Shown: piece by piece, positions 1 to 7,473 of the stretch
Position numbering within the stretch: the stretch's first letter is position 1
Layout of the letters: each line of letters opens with the position of its first letter
Origin: CAYSUS01 sp964434165
GTDB taxonomy: Bacteria > Planctomycetota > Planctomycetia > Pirellulales > Thermoguttaceae
Direction of reading: 5' to 3'
Assembly (NCBI GenBank): GCA_964434165.1
Contig: CAYSUS010000065.1
Coordinates: 1-42,679 of the forward strand
DNA: 42,679 nucleotides
Notes under the pieces: generated by a model
Told to the model about the DNA's origin: nothing
The model's input: the letters and a program-made list of their open reading frames with translations, nothing else
Databases searched by the model: none
Translations under genes and position numbers: made by a program

Positions 1-2
1 TC

Positions 3-515
3 GTGCCGCTGTTGCGCGACGAGGATGGCCTGGCCTGGCAGCTCCGCGGCGCCAGCGTGAAGACCATGAGCGAGGAGGACTTCCTCACGGCCGCCGGCAG
101 CCGGCAGCACACCGGCAAGGCCAACCCGCTGGCGCAGAAGTGGGCCGACAACATGACCGCCCAGTACGAAAAGCTCGCCAAGGCCGAGCCGATCTTCGGC
201 GAGCTGCGCAATTGCATGGAGCTGGCCATCGTCTCGGCCCTGATCGTCAAGGAGAATCTCACCGAGAAGGCCGGGCACAGCCTGCCCACGCTGATGAGCT
301 CCGACGCGGTGGCCGTGGAGGAGTTCTTCGCGCCCAAGCACGTCGCCTCCAAGGCCACGGCCATGAAGAAGCGGAAGAACTGGGTGATCACCGCTTCGGG
401 CGGCGTCCAGGTCAACTCGTGGCAGGTCGCGGACAAGACCGAGAAGAACGATTCGGTCGCGCCGGTTCGTGTCAAGGCCGCCGCCGAGAAGAGGGCCGCC
501 TGGTGGTGGAACTGA
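3..515 (+). CDS. C-terminal part of a DUF1598-type planctomycete protein (5' end outside window)
   Basis: The frame is already open at the first bases, so this is the last 170 residues of a longer protein whose start lies upstream; the GTG at 3 is probably an internal Val. The segment carries blocks I associate with the planctomycete-restricted DUF1598 family: GLAWQLRGASVKTM, then EDFLTAAG, HTGKANPLAQKWADN, FGELRNCMELAIVSALI and, near the end, ASGGVQVNSWQV. The function of the family is unknown. No membrane segment is visible in this part. It is followed by a strong hairpin and faces the mfn operon convergently. The family assignment is from memory of these motifs; the coding status is secure from codon use and the hydrophobic/charged pattern. 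Confidence 0.75.
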   Translation: MPLLRDEDGLAWQLRGASVKTMSEEDFLTAAGSRQHTGKANPLAQKWADNMTAQYEKLAKAEPIFGELRNCMELAIVSALIVKENLTEKAGHSLPTLMSSDAVAVEEFFAPKHVASKATAMKKRKNWVITASGGVQVNSWQVADKTEKNDSVAPVRVKAAAEKRAAWWWN

Positions 516-549
516 GCCGCTCGGCCGATAGCCGGCGCGGAGCATCTCG

Positions 550-582
550 GAGCGGCCGGGCGGCGCACTCGCCCGGCCGCTC
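550..582. terminator. Perfect 13-bp stem between convergent genes, likely bidirectional terminator
   Basis: Arms at 550-562 and 570-582 are exact reverse complements (GAGCGGCCGGGCG and its complement) with a 7-nt loop. It lies in the 100-bp space between the stop of the DUF1598 protein at 515 and the stop of mfnE at 616. There is no long T tract on either side, so termination strength is inferred from stem stability and position only. Confidence 0.6.
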
Positions 583-615
583 ATGCTTCTTGCCTTGACC
601 CGCGGCCCGGCGCCG

Positions 616-1266
616 TCAGCCGCACGCACCTCGCTCCGGACGACCCCGGGGCGCCGCGAGGTTGTGCCAGGACCCCTCCGGCATGTCCGGATCGCGGAGG
701 TTCACCGCGCGCACCGCAGGCAGCCGGCCGGCCGCGCATGGGAAGTGCCGGTCCACGAAACCGGCGGCCGCCCACACGTGCAGGCAAGTCCTCTCGGGGG
801 CCGAGGTTGACTTGAGCAGGACGACCTCGGCCGCGCCGAGGTGATCGGCCAGCCGGGCGGCGATCGAGTCGCTCGTCACGTCCCAGGTGTGCGGCAGCGG
901 AGCGCCGCTTCGGCCCGGCTCGACCTCCCGAAGGTACTGCTCGGGATCGAAGACGACCAGTTCTTTCCGCTCGCGCGTCGCGCGCAGCGCCGCGAAATCC
1001 CGCACCAGCACCGAGCCGGGAAAGAGCCTCGCCAGAAGCTCGGCCGTGACGCCCAGGACGCGGATGCACAGCCAGTGGGCGTGCTCCTCCGCGAGGTCGA
1101 AGCGGCCGAAAGCGTCGCGTACCGCATCGGCCATGCGCCCGCCTCCACCGAGCACGACGTTGACTGCTTCCGGCTCCCGGCTGAGCCACGCGCGCAGGCG
1201 CGGAACGAGCTCGTCGAAGTCGAGCAGGCTGCCGCCGACCTTGATGACGCGAACCGGCCCGGTCAT
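616..1266 (-). CDS. mfnE: MfnE-like [5-(aminomethyl)furan-3-yl]methyl phosphate kinase, amino-acid-kinase fold
   Basis: This 216-residue protein belongs to the amino-acid-kinase superfamily. In methanogens MfnE phosphorylates the aminomethylfuran phosphate to the diphosphate used in methanofuran synthesis. Visible motifs are the N-terminal VIKVGGSLLDF phosphate loop, VVLGGGGRMADAVRD around residue 40, and the subfamily block HTWDVTSDSIAARLADHLG near residue 125, followed by EVVLLKST. The frame is open for about 100 codons further upstream, but MTGPVRVIKVGG is the natural N-terminus and its ATG overlaps the TGA of mfnF as ATGA, indicating translational coupling. It is the last gene of the mfnD-mfnF-mfnE operon and ends 33 bp from a terminator hairpin. 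Bacterial homologues occur with tetrahydromethanopterin-linked C1 metabolism; the exact substrate here is inferred. Confidence 0.8.
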   Translation of the reverse strand: MTGPVRVIKVGGSLLDFDELVPRLRAWLSREPEAVNVVLGGGGRMADAVRDAFGRFDLAEEHAHWLCIRVLGVTAELLARLFPGSVLVRDFAALRATRERKELVVFDPEQYLREVEPGRSGAPLPHTWDVTSDSIAARLADHLGAAEVVLLKSTSAPERTCLHVWAAAGFVDRHFPCAAGRLPAVRAVNLRDPDMPEGSWHNLAAPRGRPERGACG

Positions 1267-2342
1267 GACACGGCGCCCTCCTCCCGGGCGAGCACGGCCA
1301 GGGCGTGGGCAGGCGCGGCGCGCGAAACCGCCACGCCCAGCCTGGCGTCCAGGGAGACGACCTCCGGCTGTATCGACAGTCGTGTTAGTGCGCGCCGGGC
1401 GAGGAACTCCCCCTCCCCGGAGACGATCACGGTGCGCGGCTGGCCTTCCAGGCGCTGAGCCACGCGACTGACCGCTGCCGAGACCAGACGGAGCTGGGCC
1501 TCGGCAGCGGCACGCGCGATCGCCCGCAGGTCTCGGCCATCCAGCATGCTCCGGTCCGCGCAAATCGATCGCGCCAGGCGAGCGGCAGCGTCGTGGCGCG
1601 TGGCCGGGCGTCCGTCCGCGGTGTGAAGATCGTCAGGCCGCTCCGGGAGATCGCCCGTCACAAGGTACGCGTCCTGCATCGTGGCGAAGACCTCCTGCGC
1701 CACCGGACAACGGGCACCACGCCACGGGACCTCCCGGACCACGGCGCAGACCGGACTCCGCGCCACGCCCGAATAGACGAGCTCGCCCGAGGCCAGGCGC
1801 TCGGGGTCGGTCCGGCACGACGTCGCGGGCTCTCCGTCGAGGATCGGGACGACGTCGGTGGTCGTGGAGCCCACGTCGAGCAGCAGGGCCCGCGCATCGG
1901 ACGCGAAGCGTGAGGCGAATCGGGCCAGCGCGTGCCAGTTCGAGGCGGCCGCCTCCAACGGACGAAGCGCCGCCTCGTCGCGGCTCGCCAGGCGCCCGTC
2001 CGTGAGGTACACGCGCACCGCACGCCTCCCGGACACCGCGCGCACCGCGCCGAGAATCGCCGCGACCCCCTCGGCCTTGCTGGCGAAGCAATCGGCCAGC
2101 TCGCCCGTCATGGTCACGGCCAGGGCGTCGGCCGCCGGGCAGGCGGCGAGCAAATCGCCCAGGGCCTCGGGTAGTTTGTCGGGCCGCTGCCAGAGCGCGA
2201 AGGGACGTGAAACGGCGAACCCGAGGCCGTCGGCCGCCTTGAGATTCGCTCCGCCAATGTCGAGACCCAGCCACGTCACCGCGTCGATTCCCAATAGCCG
2301 TGCACGATCCTCGGAGGACAAGGCGTCGGGACCCTTTTCCAT
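1263..2342 (-). CDS. mfnF: MfnF-like methanofuran biosynthesis protein (H4MPT-linked C1 transfer pathway protein)
   Basis: The protein has an ASKHA (hydantoinase/actin-like ATPase) fold: WLGLDIGGANLKAADG near the N-terminus and LLLDVGSTTTDVVPI about 150 residues later, which is the pattern of the family annotated as H4MPT-linked C1 transfer pathway protein. In methanogens MfnF joins the aminomethylfuran diphosphate to gamma-glutamyl-tyramine, releasing pyrophosphate. I chose the ATG at 2342 because AAGGG lies about 8 nt upstream. The frame continues to a TTG at 2405, overlapping mfnD, and a GTG at 2279 would give the shorter N-terminus MTWLGLDIGG seen in archaeal relatives, so the start is uncertain. 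It sits between mfnD and mfnE in one operon and its stop overlaps the mfnE start by 4 bp. Confidence 0.8.
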   Translation of the reverse strand: MEKGPDALSSEDRARLLGIDAVTWLGLDIGGANLKAADGLGFAVSRPFALWQRPDKLPEALGDLLAACPAADALAVTMTGELADCFASKAEGVAAILGAVRAVSGRRAVRVYLTDGRLASRDEAALRPLEAAASNWHALARFASRFASDARALLLDVGSTTTDVVPILDGEPATSCRTDPERLASGELVYSGVARSPVCAVVREVPWRGARCPVAQEVFATMQDAYLVTGDLPERPDDLHTADGRPATRHDAAARLARSICADRSMLDGRDLRAIARAAAEAQLRLVSAAVSRVAQRLEGQPRTVIVSGEGEFLARRALTRLSIQPEVVSLDARLGVAVSRAAPAHALAVLAREEGAVS

Positions 2343-2397
2343 ACGAAGCACCCTTCGGGCCGCTTGGGAAGAAGGGTCCTGCCCTCTTCTCGCGGAA

Positions 2398-3426
2398 TCA
2401 CGCAAGGCGATCCCCGGTGGTCCCGTCCGGCCGGAATTCTATCGCCATGGCGCGAAACCGCAACTCGGGCTCCCGGCCTTCGACCACGGCGAGCATCGCC
2501 TCGGCGAGGTTCACACCAGGTCCGGCGGCGGCGCGCAAGCCAACGTAGGAGGTCGTCAGCCGCGGGTTGACCTCGAGCACCACGTCCTGGCTGCCGTCCT
2601 CGGCCGGGCCGAGGACGAGATCGACGCCCAGGTAGCCCCGCGGCTCGGGTAGCGCCGCGACCGCCCGCATGGCAAGGGCGACCGCGCGCTTGGCAAGGAG
2701 CTCGGGCAGAGGAAGCGACCCGCCGCAATAGGCGAAGTCTCGGTCCCCGCGCACGTGCTGCCAGCACGGCGGCAGGGACCGAAGAGCCCGCACCCCGCAA
2801 AGAAACGACACGCTGGCGGGCCGGCCCGGGCGCAATCGTTCCAGCCTGGCCGGGAAAGCGACGGATGTACCGGCGAGATCCTCGGGGCGGTCGATTCGCC
2901 GCACATCGACCGAACCGGCCCCGTCGCGCGGCTTGAGCACCGCCGGGCACGGGAAGTCACCCGGCAGGCCCGCCCCAGCCTCCACGGCGCATCCCTCGGG
3001 AACCGGCACTCCCTTGCCCGCCAGGCGCTCGGCCGTGGCGTGCTTGTCCGCGGCCAGGCGCACCAGCTCCAATCCCGGACCAAGCAGGCGGCCCTGGCAC
3101 GCGATGACCTTCTCACAGCGGTCCGCAAGACACCCGGCGGTCTCCGGGGCGATGACCAAGGTCCAGTCCGACTCGGCGGCAAGCCGCGCGAAGGCCGCGT
3201 CGTGCTCCTCGGGGGAACGCACCTGGACGGACGCGACGTCGGCGCTGGGCCGGCCGGCAAGCCGGGCGTCCTCCAGCGTCACCGCGCGGACCCCAGCGGC
3301 GCGCGCAAAATCCGCCGCTACGGCCTTGCGCATGGCCGAGCCCTCGATCAGCAGTCCGAGCGGGGGTCCTTTCGTGAGCAAGAGACGGCCCCCGCCGGAA
3401 ACGAACTCGTAGATGAAGACTTGCAC
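2398..3426 (-). CDS. mfnD: MfnD-like ATP-grasp ligase (tyramine/tyrosine-glutamate ligase)
   Basis: This 342-residue ATP-grasp enzyme resembles MfnD, which attaches glutamate to tyramine in methanofuran synthesis; bacterial methylofuran is built on tyrosine, so the acceptor may differ here. The N-terminus QVFIYEFVSGGG is a hallmark of the family. The ATP-grasp core follows: RLAADKHATAERL, FPCPAVLKPRDGAGS around residue 165, and GYLGVDLVLG with DVVLEVNPRLTTSYVGL near the C-terminus, carrying the metal-binding Glu-Val-Asn. The GTG start at 3426 was preferred because it places the conserved block at residue 2; the frame extends to 3528 without recognisable sequence. It is the first gene of the operon, divergent from the gene at 3624 across a 197-bp intergenic region. 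Confidence 0.78.
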   Translation of the reverse strand: MQVFIYEFVSGGGRLLLTKGPPLGLLIEGSAMRKAVAADFARAAGVRAVTLEDARLAGRPSADVASVQVRSPEEHDAAFARLAAESDWTLVIAPETAGCLADRCEKVIACQGRLLGPGLELVRLAADKHATAERLAGKGVPVPEGCAVEAGAGLPGDFPCPAVLKPRDGAGSVDVRRIDRPEDLAGTSVAFPARLERLRPGRPASVSFLCGVRALRSLPPCWQHVRGDRDFAYCGGSLPLPELLAKRAVALAMRAVAALPEPRGYLGVDLVLGPAEDGSQDVVLEVNPRLTTSYVGLRAAAGPGVNLAEAMLAVVEGREPELRFRAMAIEFRPDGTTGDRLA

Positions 3427-3623
3427 CGTGCCGCCCGATGGCGCCCGCTGCGGTTGGGAATGAGCGGAGAGACCCCTCGGGCACCACCCCGACGCGACCA
3501 CCCCCCTGAGCGCGGCTTGTCCGCCCAACTGCGGTGTGATAGGTTAGTTGTTTGAGGGGGATGATGGGACTCTCGGCGAGGCTACCAGCGTATCGACAAT
3601 CCTGACGTTACGGGAGTGGGGCC

Positions 3624-6614
3624 ATGACAGAAATCCCTCATGGCGGTTCGGGAACACCGGCGACTTCGTCGCATGGACACGGCAAGCCACCGGTCCGCAA
3701 GCCGGCTCCGCGACCCGTACCCGTGGGGTCGCAGGGCTCCTCGAACCCGGTCCCGGCCGGTGCGGCTCCGGCGGGTCAGTTCGACTTCGCTCCCGCGTCC
3801 TCGAATCGCAGCGCGGTTGCCCGCTTGCACCGCAAGCGATCGGGCATCAATCCGGGTTTGGTGATCGGCGGCATCGTCGGCGCGCTGCTCGTGGTCTCGG
3901 CGATCGTCTTCTATCAGATGTCCGAGACCGGCCTCAGCCTGGCGATCAAGGCGATCCCGCTTCAGGAGGTGGAGGAGATGTCCGCGCTGCGGGTCGATGT
4001 GTCGGTTGAGAACGCCGACCTCGCTTCCGGCGCCCTGGCCTACTCCCTGCCCAAGGCGCCGGACGGAGCGCAGATCGACCCCGAGACCGGGCAGATCACC
4101 TGGACTCCGACCGAGGAGCAGGGTCCCGGGGAGTACAAGGTCGTGGTCCGCGTGGAAACGGGCGACGAGAAGCCGCAGCACGCGCAGCGCGAGTTCGTCG
4201 TCCAGGTTCACGAGAAGAACCAGGCCCCCGAGATCGAGCCGATCGCGGAGCAGACGGTGCGGCGAGGCGCGAGCCTGAAGTTGACGGTCGTGGGGCGCGA
4301 CCCCGACGTCCCTCCGCGCAACCTGCAATACCGCCTCGTCGAAGGCGAGGACGCCGGCGCGAAGATCGACCCCCGGACCGGCGAGTTCACCTGGACCGCC
4401 GCGGAGGCACGGCCGGGCGGCGTCCAACGGTTCGTGGTCCAGGTCGAGGAAGTGCATCGCGATCTGACGAGCGCCCAGGCCGAGTTCTCCGTGCGGGTCG
4501 AAGGTCGCGCCACGCCCACGGAGCAGCTCGTGGCCGACCTGCGCGTGCGCGGGCTGGAGGTGCAGCCGGCCGAGGGATCGCTACCCGGACCGCTCGCCGC
4601 CGAGTGTCAACTGCTTTCGGTCGACGGGGAACAGATCGGCGTGTATGAGTACGGCGAGCCGGCCGCCGCAGAGGCCGACGCCCGCGTGGTCACGACCGTC
4701 GTGATGGAGCGGCTGACCAAGTCGGCCGGGGCTGCGGGGCCGGGCCGCCTGTACCAGAGCGGCCGCCTGCTGGTTCTCTACCTGGGCGGCAAGCCGGGGG
4801 TGAACGAGTACCTCGACGCCTGTTGCGGCGGCGCCGTGCCCCTGGCCGCCGTGACGCCCGCCACGGTCCCCGACGAGCCGCCGACCGAGCCGACCGAGCC
4901 CGGCACGAAGCCGGAGGCCGCGCCCGAGGACCAGTTCGACGCGCGGGTCCTCGCCCTGCACGAGGAGGGCAAGCTGTTCTCCATGAAAGAGTACCCCACG
5001 CTTCGCAAGATCTTCGCGGACCGGTTCGAGTCGTCGCGCGCGGAGGAGCTTCGGCAGGCTTTCGGCGAGGATCGCGAGGCCATGATGCAGTGGTTCGGGG
5101 GGCACGTGGACATCAAGGAGGAGCTGTTCACCGCGATCGATCCCGAGAAGGACAACGTACTCCAGGCGCTGACGATCTTCCGGGATTTGTGGAAGCAGTT
5201 CCCCGACAAGATCGAACCCTTTGCCGAGGCGGCCATTGCCGTGGCCATCGTGTGGGACATGGGCGGCCGCGGCGTGTACGACTACGGCGGCCATCAGCGG
5301 CGCTGCAAGAGCACCCTGCCCGAGGAGCCGATGCTGGGTGCCGCGGAGAGCTTCCAGTACCTGATCACGGCCGACAGGACGACGCAGGCGTACGCGCAGT
5401 TCCTCCCTTGGGAGTTCCTCAAGCACGTGGTCAATCACAAGACGCCGGCGCGCGAGCGCCAGTGGGCGGCTTCAACCTACGCCGCCCGGCGCATGCGCTT
5501 CGGCAAGTGCTACCACGACGTGCCGTACGACAACAAGATGCTGGAGACCGGCAGCAAGGAGGCCGCGCTGAACGACAAGCAGTACACGCTGCCCAACATC
5601 CGCCAGTACGGCGGCGTTTGCGCCATGCAGGCCGACTTCGCGGCGAGGGTCGGCAAGAGCATGGGCATTCCTGCGGAGTACGTGGGCGGGGCTTCGTCGT
5701 TCGGCGAAGGGCACGCCTGGGTGATGTGGGTCGAGCTGAAGGCGGTGCCCAGCAAGGCGGGCATCAGCTTCACCCTGGAATCGCACGGCCGCTACCGCGG
5801 CGACCACTACTACGTGGGACATCTCACCGACCCGCACACGGGCGAGCGGATTACGGATCGCCAGATGGAGCTCCGCCTGCAAACGGTGGGCATGAACTCC
5901 GAGGCCAAACGCCACGCCGAGCGCGTGATGGCCGTGTATCCCATGATCCGTGAGCGCATGGACCTGCCCATCCCGGAGCAGATCATCTTCCTCAACAAGG
6001 TCATCGAGCTGTGCCCCGGCAACGAGTCGGCCTGGCGCACGCTCGCCGCCATGTCCCGCGACGGCGTGCTCACCAAGGAGCACAACAAGGCAATGCAGGC
6101 GATCCTCCGCAAGGTGTTCACGGTGTTCGCCCGGGCGCCCGACTTCACCTGGGAGATCTTCGACGACCTGGTCGCCTACATGGACATTCCGAAGCAGCGC
6201 AACAAGCTGTACGGCGAGCTGATCGCGCTCTACGTCAATGCCAAGCGCCCCGACCTGGCCTGCGAGGCGATCCTCAAGTACACCGACTACCTCGTGGAGG
6301 ACAAGCAGGACGAGGAGGCGATCGGCGTGCTCCAAAATACGATCCTCGCGTTCGCGCACGAGGGACGCTACGTGCCCCGCATGCTCGACAAGATGGAGCA
6401 GATCTACGGCGACACCGAGGGGGCACCGCGGGCGATCGCCATGTTCTACCAGCAGCTCCTGCCCCAAATCCCCGAGAAGCGCGGCGACCGGGCCAGCCCT
6501 TACTGCCTGCAGATGTACGAGCGCGGCATCCAGCGGCTGGCCGCCGCGGGGTTCGCACCACAGGCCGCGGCGCTGAAGGCCCGGCTCGATCGACTCCAGG
6601 GCGGCAAGAAGTAA
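3624..6614 (+). CDS. Membrane-anchored protein with cadherin-like, transglutaminase-like and helical repeat regions
   Basis: A 996-residue protein with a Pro/Gly-rich cytoplasmic N-terminus (about 1-75), one membrane segment (LVIGGIVGALLVVSAIVF, about 77-97) and a large extracytoplasmic part. Two tandem cadherin/Ig-like units follow (about 115-300), recognisable by the repeated IDP-x-T-G-x-x-TWT strand pair. A low-complexity linker rich in Pro, Glu and Thr lies near 415-435. The central region carries a transglutaminase-like triad candidate: Cys666 in GGVCAMQADFAARVGKS, His697 in EGHAWVMWVEL, and an Asp near 727 in RGDHYYVG. The last 250 residues are helical and TPR-like. The ATG at 3624 is the first plausible start. 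A weak extended -10 (TGATAGGTT, about 3535-3543) with TTGTCC 17 bp upstream could be its promoter. Enzymatic activity and substrate are unknown. Confidence 0.75.
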   Translation: MTEIPHGGSGTPATSSHGHGKPPVRKPAPRPVPVGSQGSSNPVPAGAAPAGQFDFAPASSNRSAVARLHRKRSGINPGLVIGGIVGALLVVSAIVFYQMSETGLSLAIKAIPLQEVEEMSALRVDVSVENADLASGALAYSLPKAPDGAQIDPETGQITWTPTEEQGPGEYKVVVRVETGDEKPQHAQREFVVQVHEKNQAPEIEPIAEQTVRRGASLKLTVVGRDPDVPPRNLQYRLVEGEDAGAKIDPRTGEFTWTAAEARPGGVQRFVVQVEEVHRDLTSAQAEFSVRVEGRATPTEQLVADLRVRGLEVQPAEGSLPGPLAAECQLLSVDGEQIGVYEYGEPAAAEADARVVTTVVMERLTKSAGAAGPGRLYQSGRLLVLYLGGKPGVNEYLDACCGGAVPLAAVTPATVPDEPPTEPTEPGTKPEAAPEDQFDARVLALHEEGKLFSMKEYPTLRKIFADRFESSRAEELRQAFGEDREAMMQWFGGHVDIKEELFTAIDPEKDNVLQALTIFRDLWKQFPDKIEPFAEAAIAVAIVWDMGGRGVYDYGGHQRRCKSTLPEEPMLGAAESFQYLITADRTTQAYAQFLPWEFLKHVVNHKTPARERQWAASTYAARRMRFGKCYHDVPYDNKMLETGSKEAALNDKQYTLPNIRQYGGVCAMQADFAARVGKSMGIPAEYVGGASSFGEGHAWVMWVELKAVPSKAGISFTLESHGRYRGDHYYVGHLTDPHTGERITDRQMELRLQTVGMNSEAKRHAERVMAVYPMIRERMDLPIPEQIIFLNKVIELCPGNESAWRTLAAMSRDGVLTKEHNKAMQAILRKVFTVFARAPDFTWEIFDDLVAYMDIPKQRNKLYGELIALYVNAKRPDLACEAILKYTDYLVEDKQDEEAIGVLQNTILAFAHEGRYVPRMLDKMEQIYGDTEGAPRAIAMFYQQLLPQIPEKRGDRASPYCLQMYERGIQRLAAAGFAPQAAALKARLDRLQGGKK

Positions 6615-6723
6615 GCCGAAGTGGCGCGCGGGAATCCCGGGGGTCGATCCGCGAATAGGCGTCGCCCGCAAGGAAGGGCGCGTTCTCCCAGAAAGTCCCC
6701 GGCCACCTCCCTCACCCCTTGCC

Positions 6724-7041
6724 TCAATAGAACCCCAGCTCGTCTCGGGCTTCCTCGGTCATCCGGTCGGGCGTCCAGGGAGGGCTCATGACGACCTCGA
6801 TCTTCACGTCGCCGACCTCCTCGCCGAGGCTCTCCAGCGCGTCCCTGGCATCGGCAATGATCTCCGGCGCGGCCGGGCAGGCCGGGCTGGTCATCGTCAT
6901 CTGCACGTGAACGTCCGAGGCGTCGCCGGCCGGGGTGAGCCGAACCTCGTAGATCAGGCCCAGGTCCACGATGTTGACCATTAACTCGGGGTCCTGGACC
7001 TGACGCAGCGCGGCCAGCACCGAGTCTTCGCGGAGGGGCAT
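6724..7041 (-). CDS. sufT: SufT-like DUF59/MIP18-family Fe-S maturation protein
   Basis: A 105-residue single-domain DUF59 (MIP18) protein. Family marks are QVQDPELMVNIVDLGLIYEV near residue 15, MTMTSPACPAAPEI with the conserved Cys, and VMSPPWTPDRMTEEAR near the end. SufT-type proteins help load Fe-S clusters on target proteins. It is the last gene of the suf cluster, 52 bp after the Rieske gene and in the same direction, which supports the Fe-S role over the PaaD-like members of the same family. The ATG at 7041 has GAGG-like sequence in the leader. Confidence 0.8.
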   Translation of the reverse strand: MPLREDSVLAALRQVQDPELMVNIVDLGLIYEVRLTPAGDASDVHVQMTMTSPACPAAPEIIADARDALESLGEEVGDVKIEVVMSPPWTPDRMTEEARDELGFY

Positions 7042-7093
7042 GTTCTCGTCTCTCCGATGGACGCCATGAAGGGCGTTCGGCTCTGTCTTGCCG

Positions 7094-7408
7094 TCACTCG
7101 GCCAAACGCACCAGCACCTGGTCGCCTTCGACCCTCACCTCATGCGAGGCCGTGTCCTGCGTGGCCGGCATGGAGAGGACCTTGCCGGTGCGGATGTCGA
7201 ACCTCGCGCCGTGCCGGGGACAGGCGATCACGTGATCGTCCAGATCGCCGTCGGCCAGGGTGCCGCCGTCGTGCGTGCAAACGTCATCGAGCGCGAACAG
7301 CTCGCCGCCGATGCGAAAAAGGGCCACGAGGCGATCCTCGACTTCGACGACCATGCGTCCGCCCTCGGGCAGGTCGCCGACGACGCAAACAGGGGTGAAT
7401 TCGGACAT
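7094..7408 (-). CDS. Rieske [2Fe-2S] ferredoxin-like protein of the suf cluster
   Basis: A 104-residue small Rieske protein of the NirD/biphenyl-dioxygenase ferredoxin type. Both cluster boxes are intact: C44-T-H46 in DDVCTHDGG and C63-P-R-H66 in IACPRHGARFD. There is no membrane anchor, so it should be a soluble electron carrier. The frame is open upstream for hundreds of codons, but that is a shadow of sufD; MSEFTPVCVVGDL from the ATG at 7408 is the natural start. Its position between sufD and sufT suggests it either supplies electrons during cluster assembly or is an early client; that is inference. A nested palindromic repeat lies just upstream. Confidence 0.88.
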   Translation of the reverse strand: MSEFTPVCVVGDLPEGGRMVVEVEDRLVALFRIGGELFALDDVCTHDGGTLADGDLDDHVIACPRHGARFDIRTGKVLSMPATQDTASHEVRVEGDQVLVRLAE

Positions 7409-7427
7409 GGCTCCCCTCCCGGCTCGA

Positions 7428-7458
7428 GACTTTCGAAGTCTTCGAGACTTCGGAAGTC
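7428..7458. repeat. Nested palindromic intergenic repeat, copy 1 of 4
   Basis: A 31-bp element beginning GACTTTCGAAGTC and ending GACTTCGGAAGTC. Each half is itself near-palindromic and the two halves are also inverted copies of each other. It occupies the 65-bp gap between sufD and the Rieske gene. Related copies lie at 11201-11230, 18489-18519 and 19285-19315. Confidence 0.75.
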
Positions 7459-7473
7459 GGCAAATGAAACGCC

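Noticed and set aside
1267..1563. Upstream extension of the MfnE frame
   Set aside because: It reads mfnF in another phase; the kinase fold begins at MTGPVRVIKVGG.
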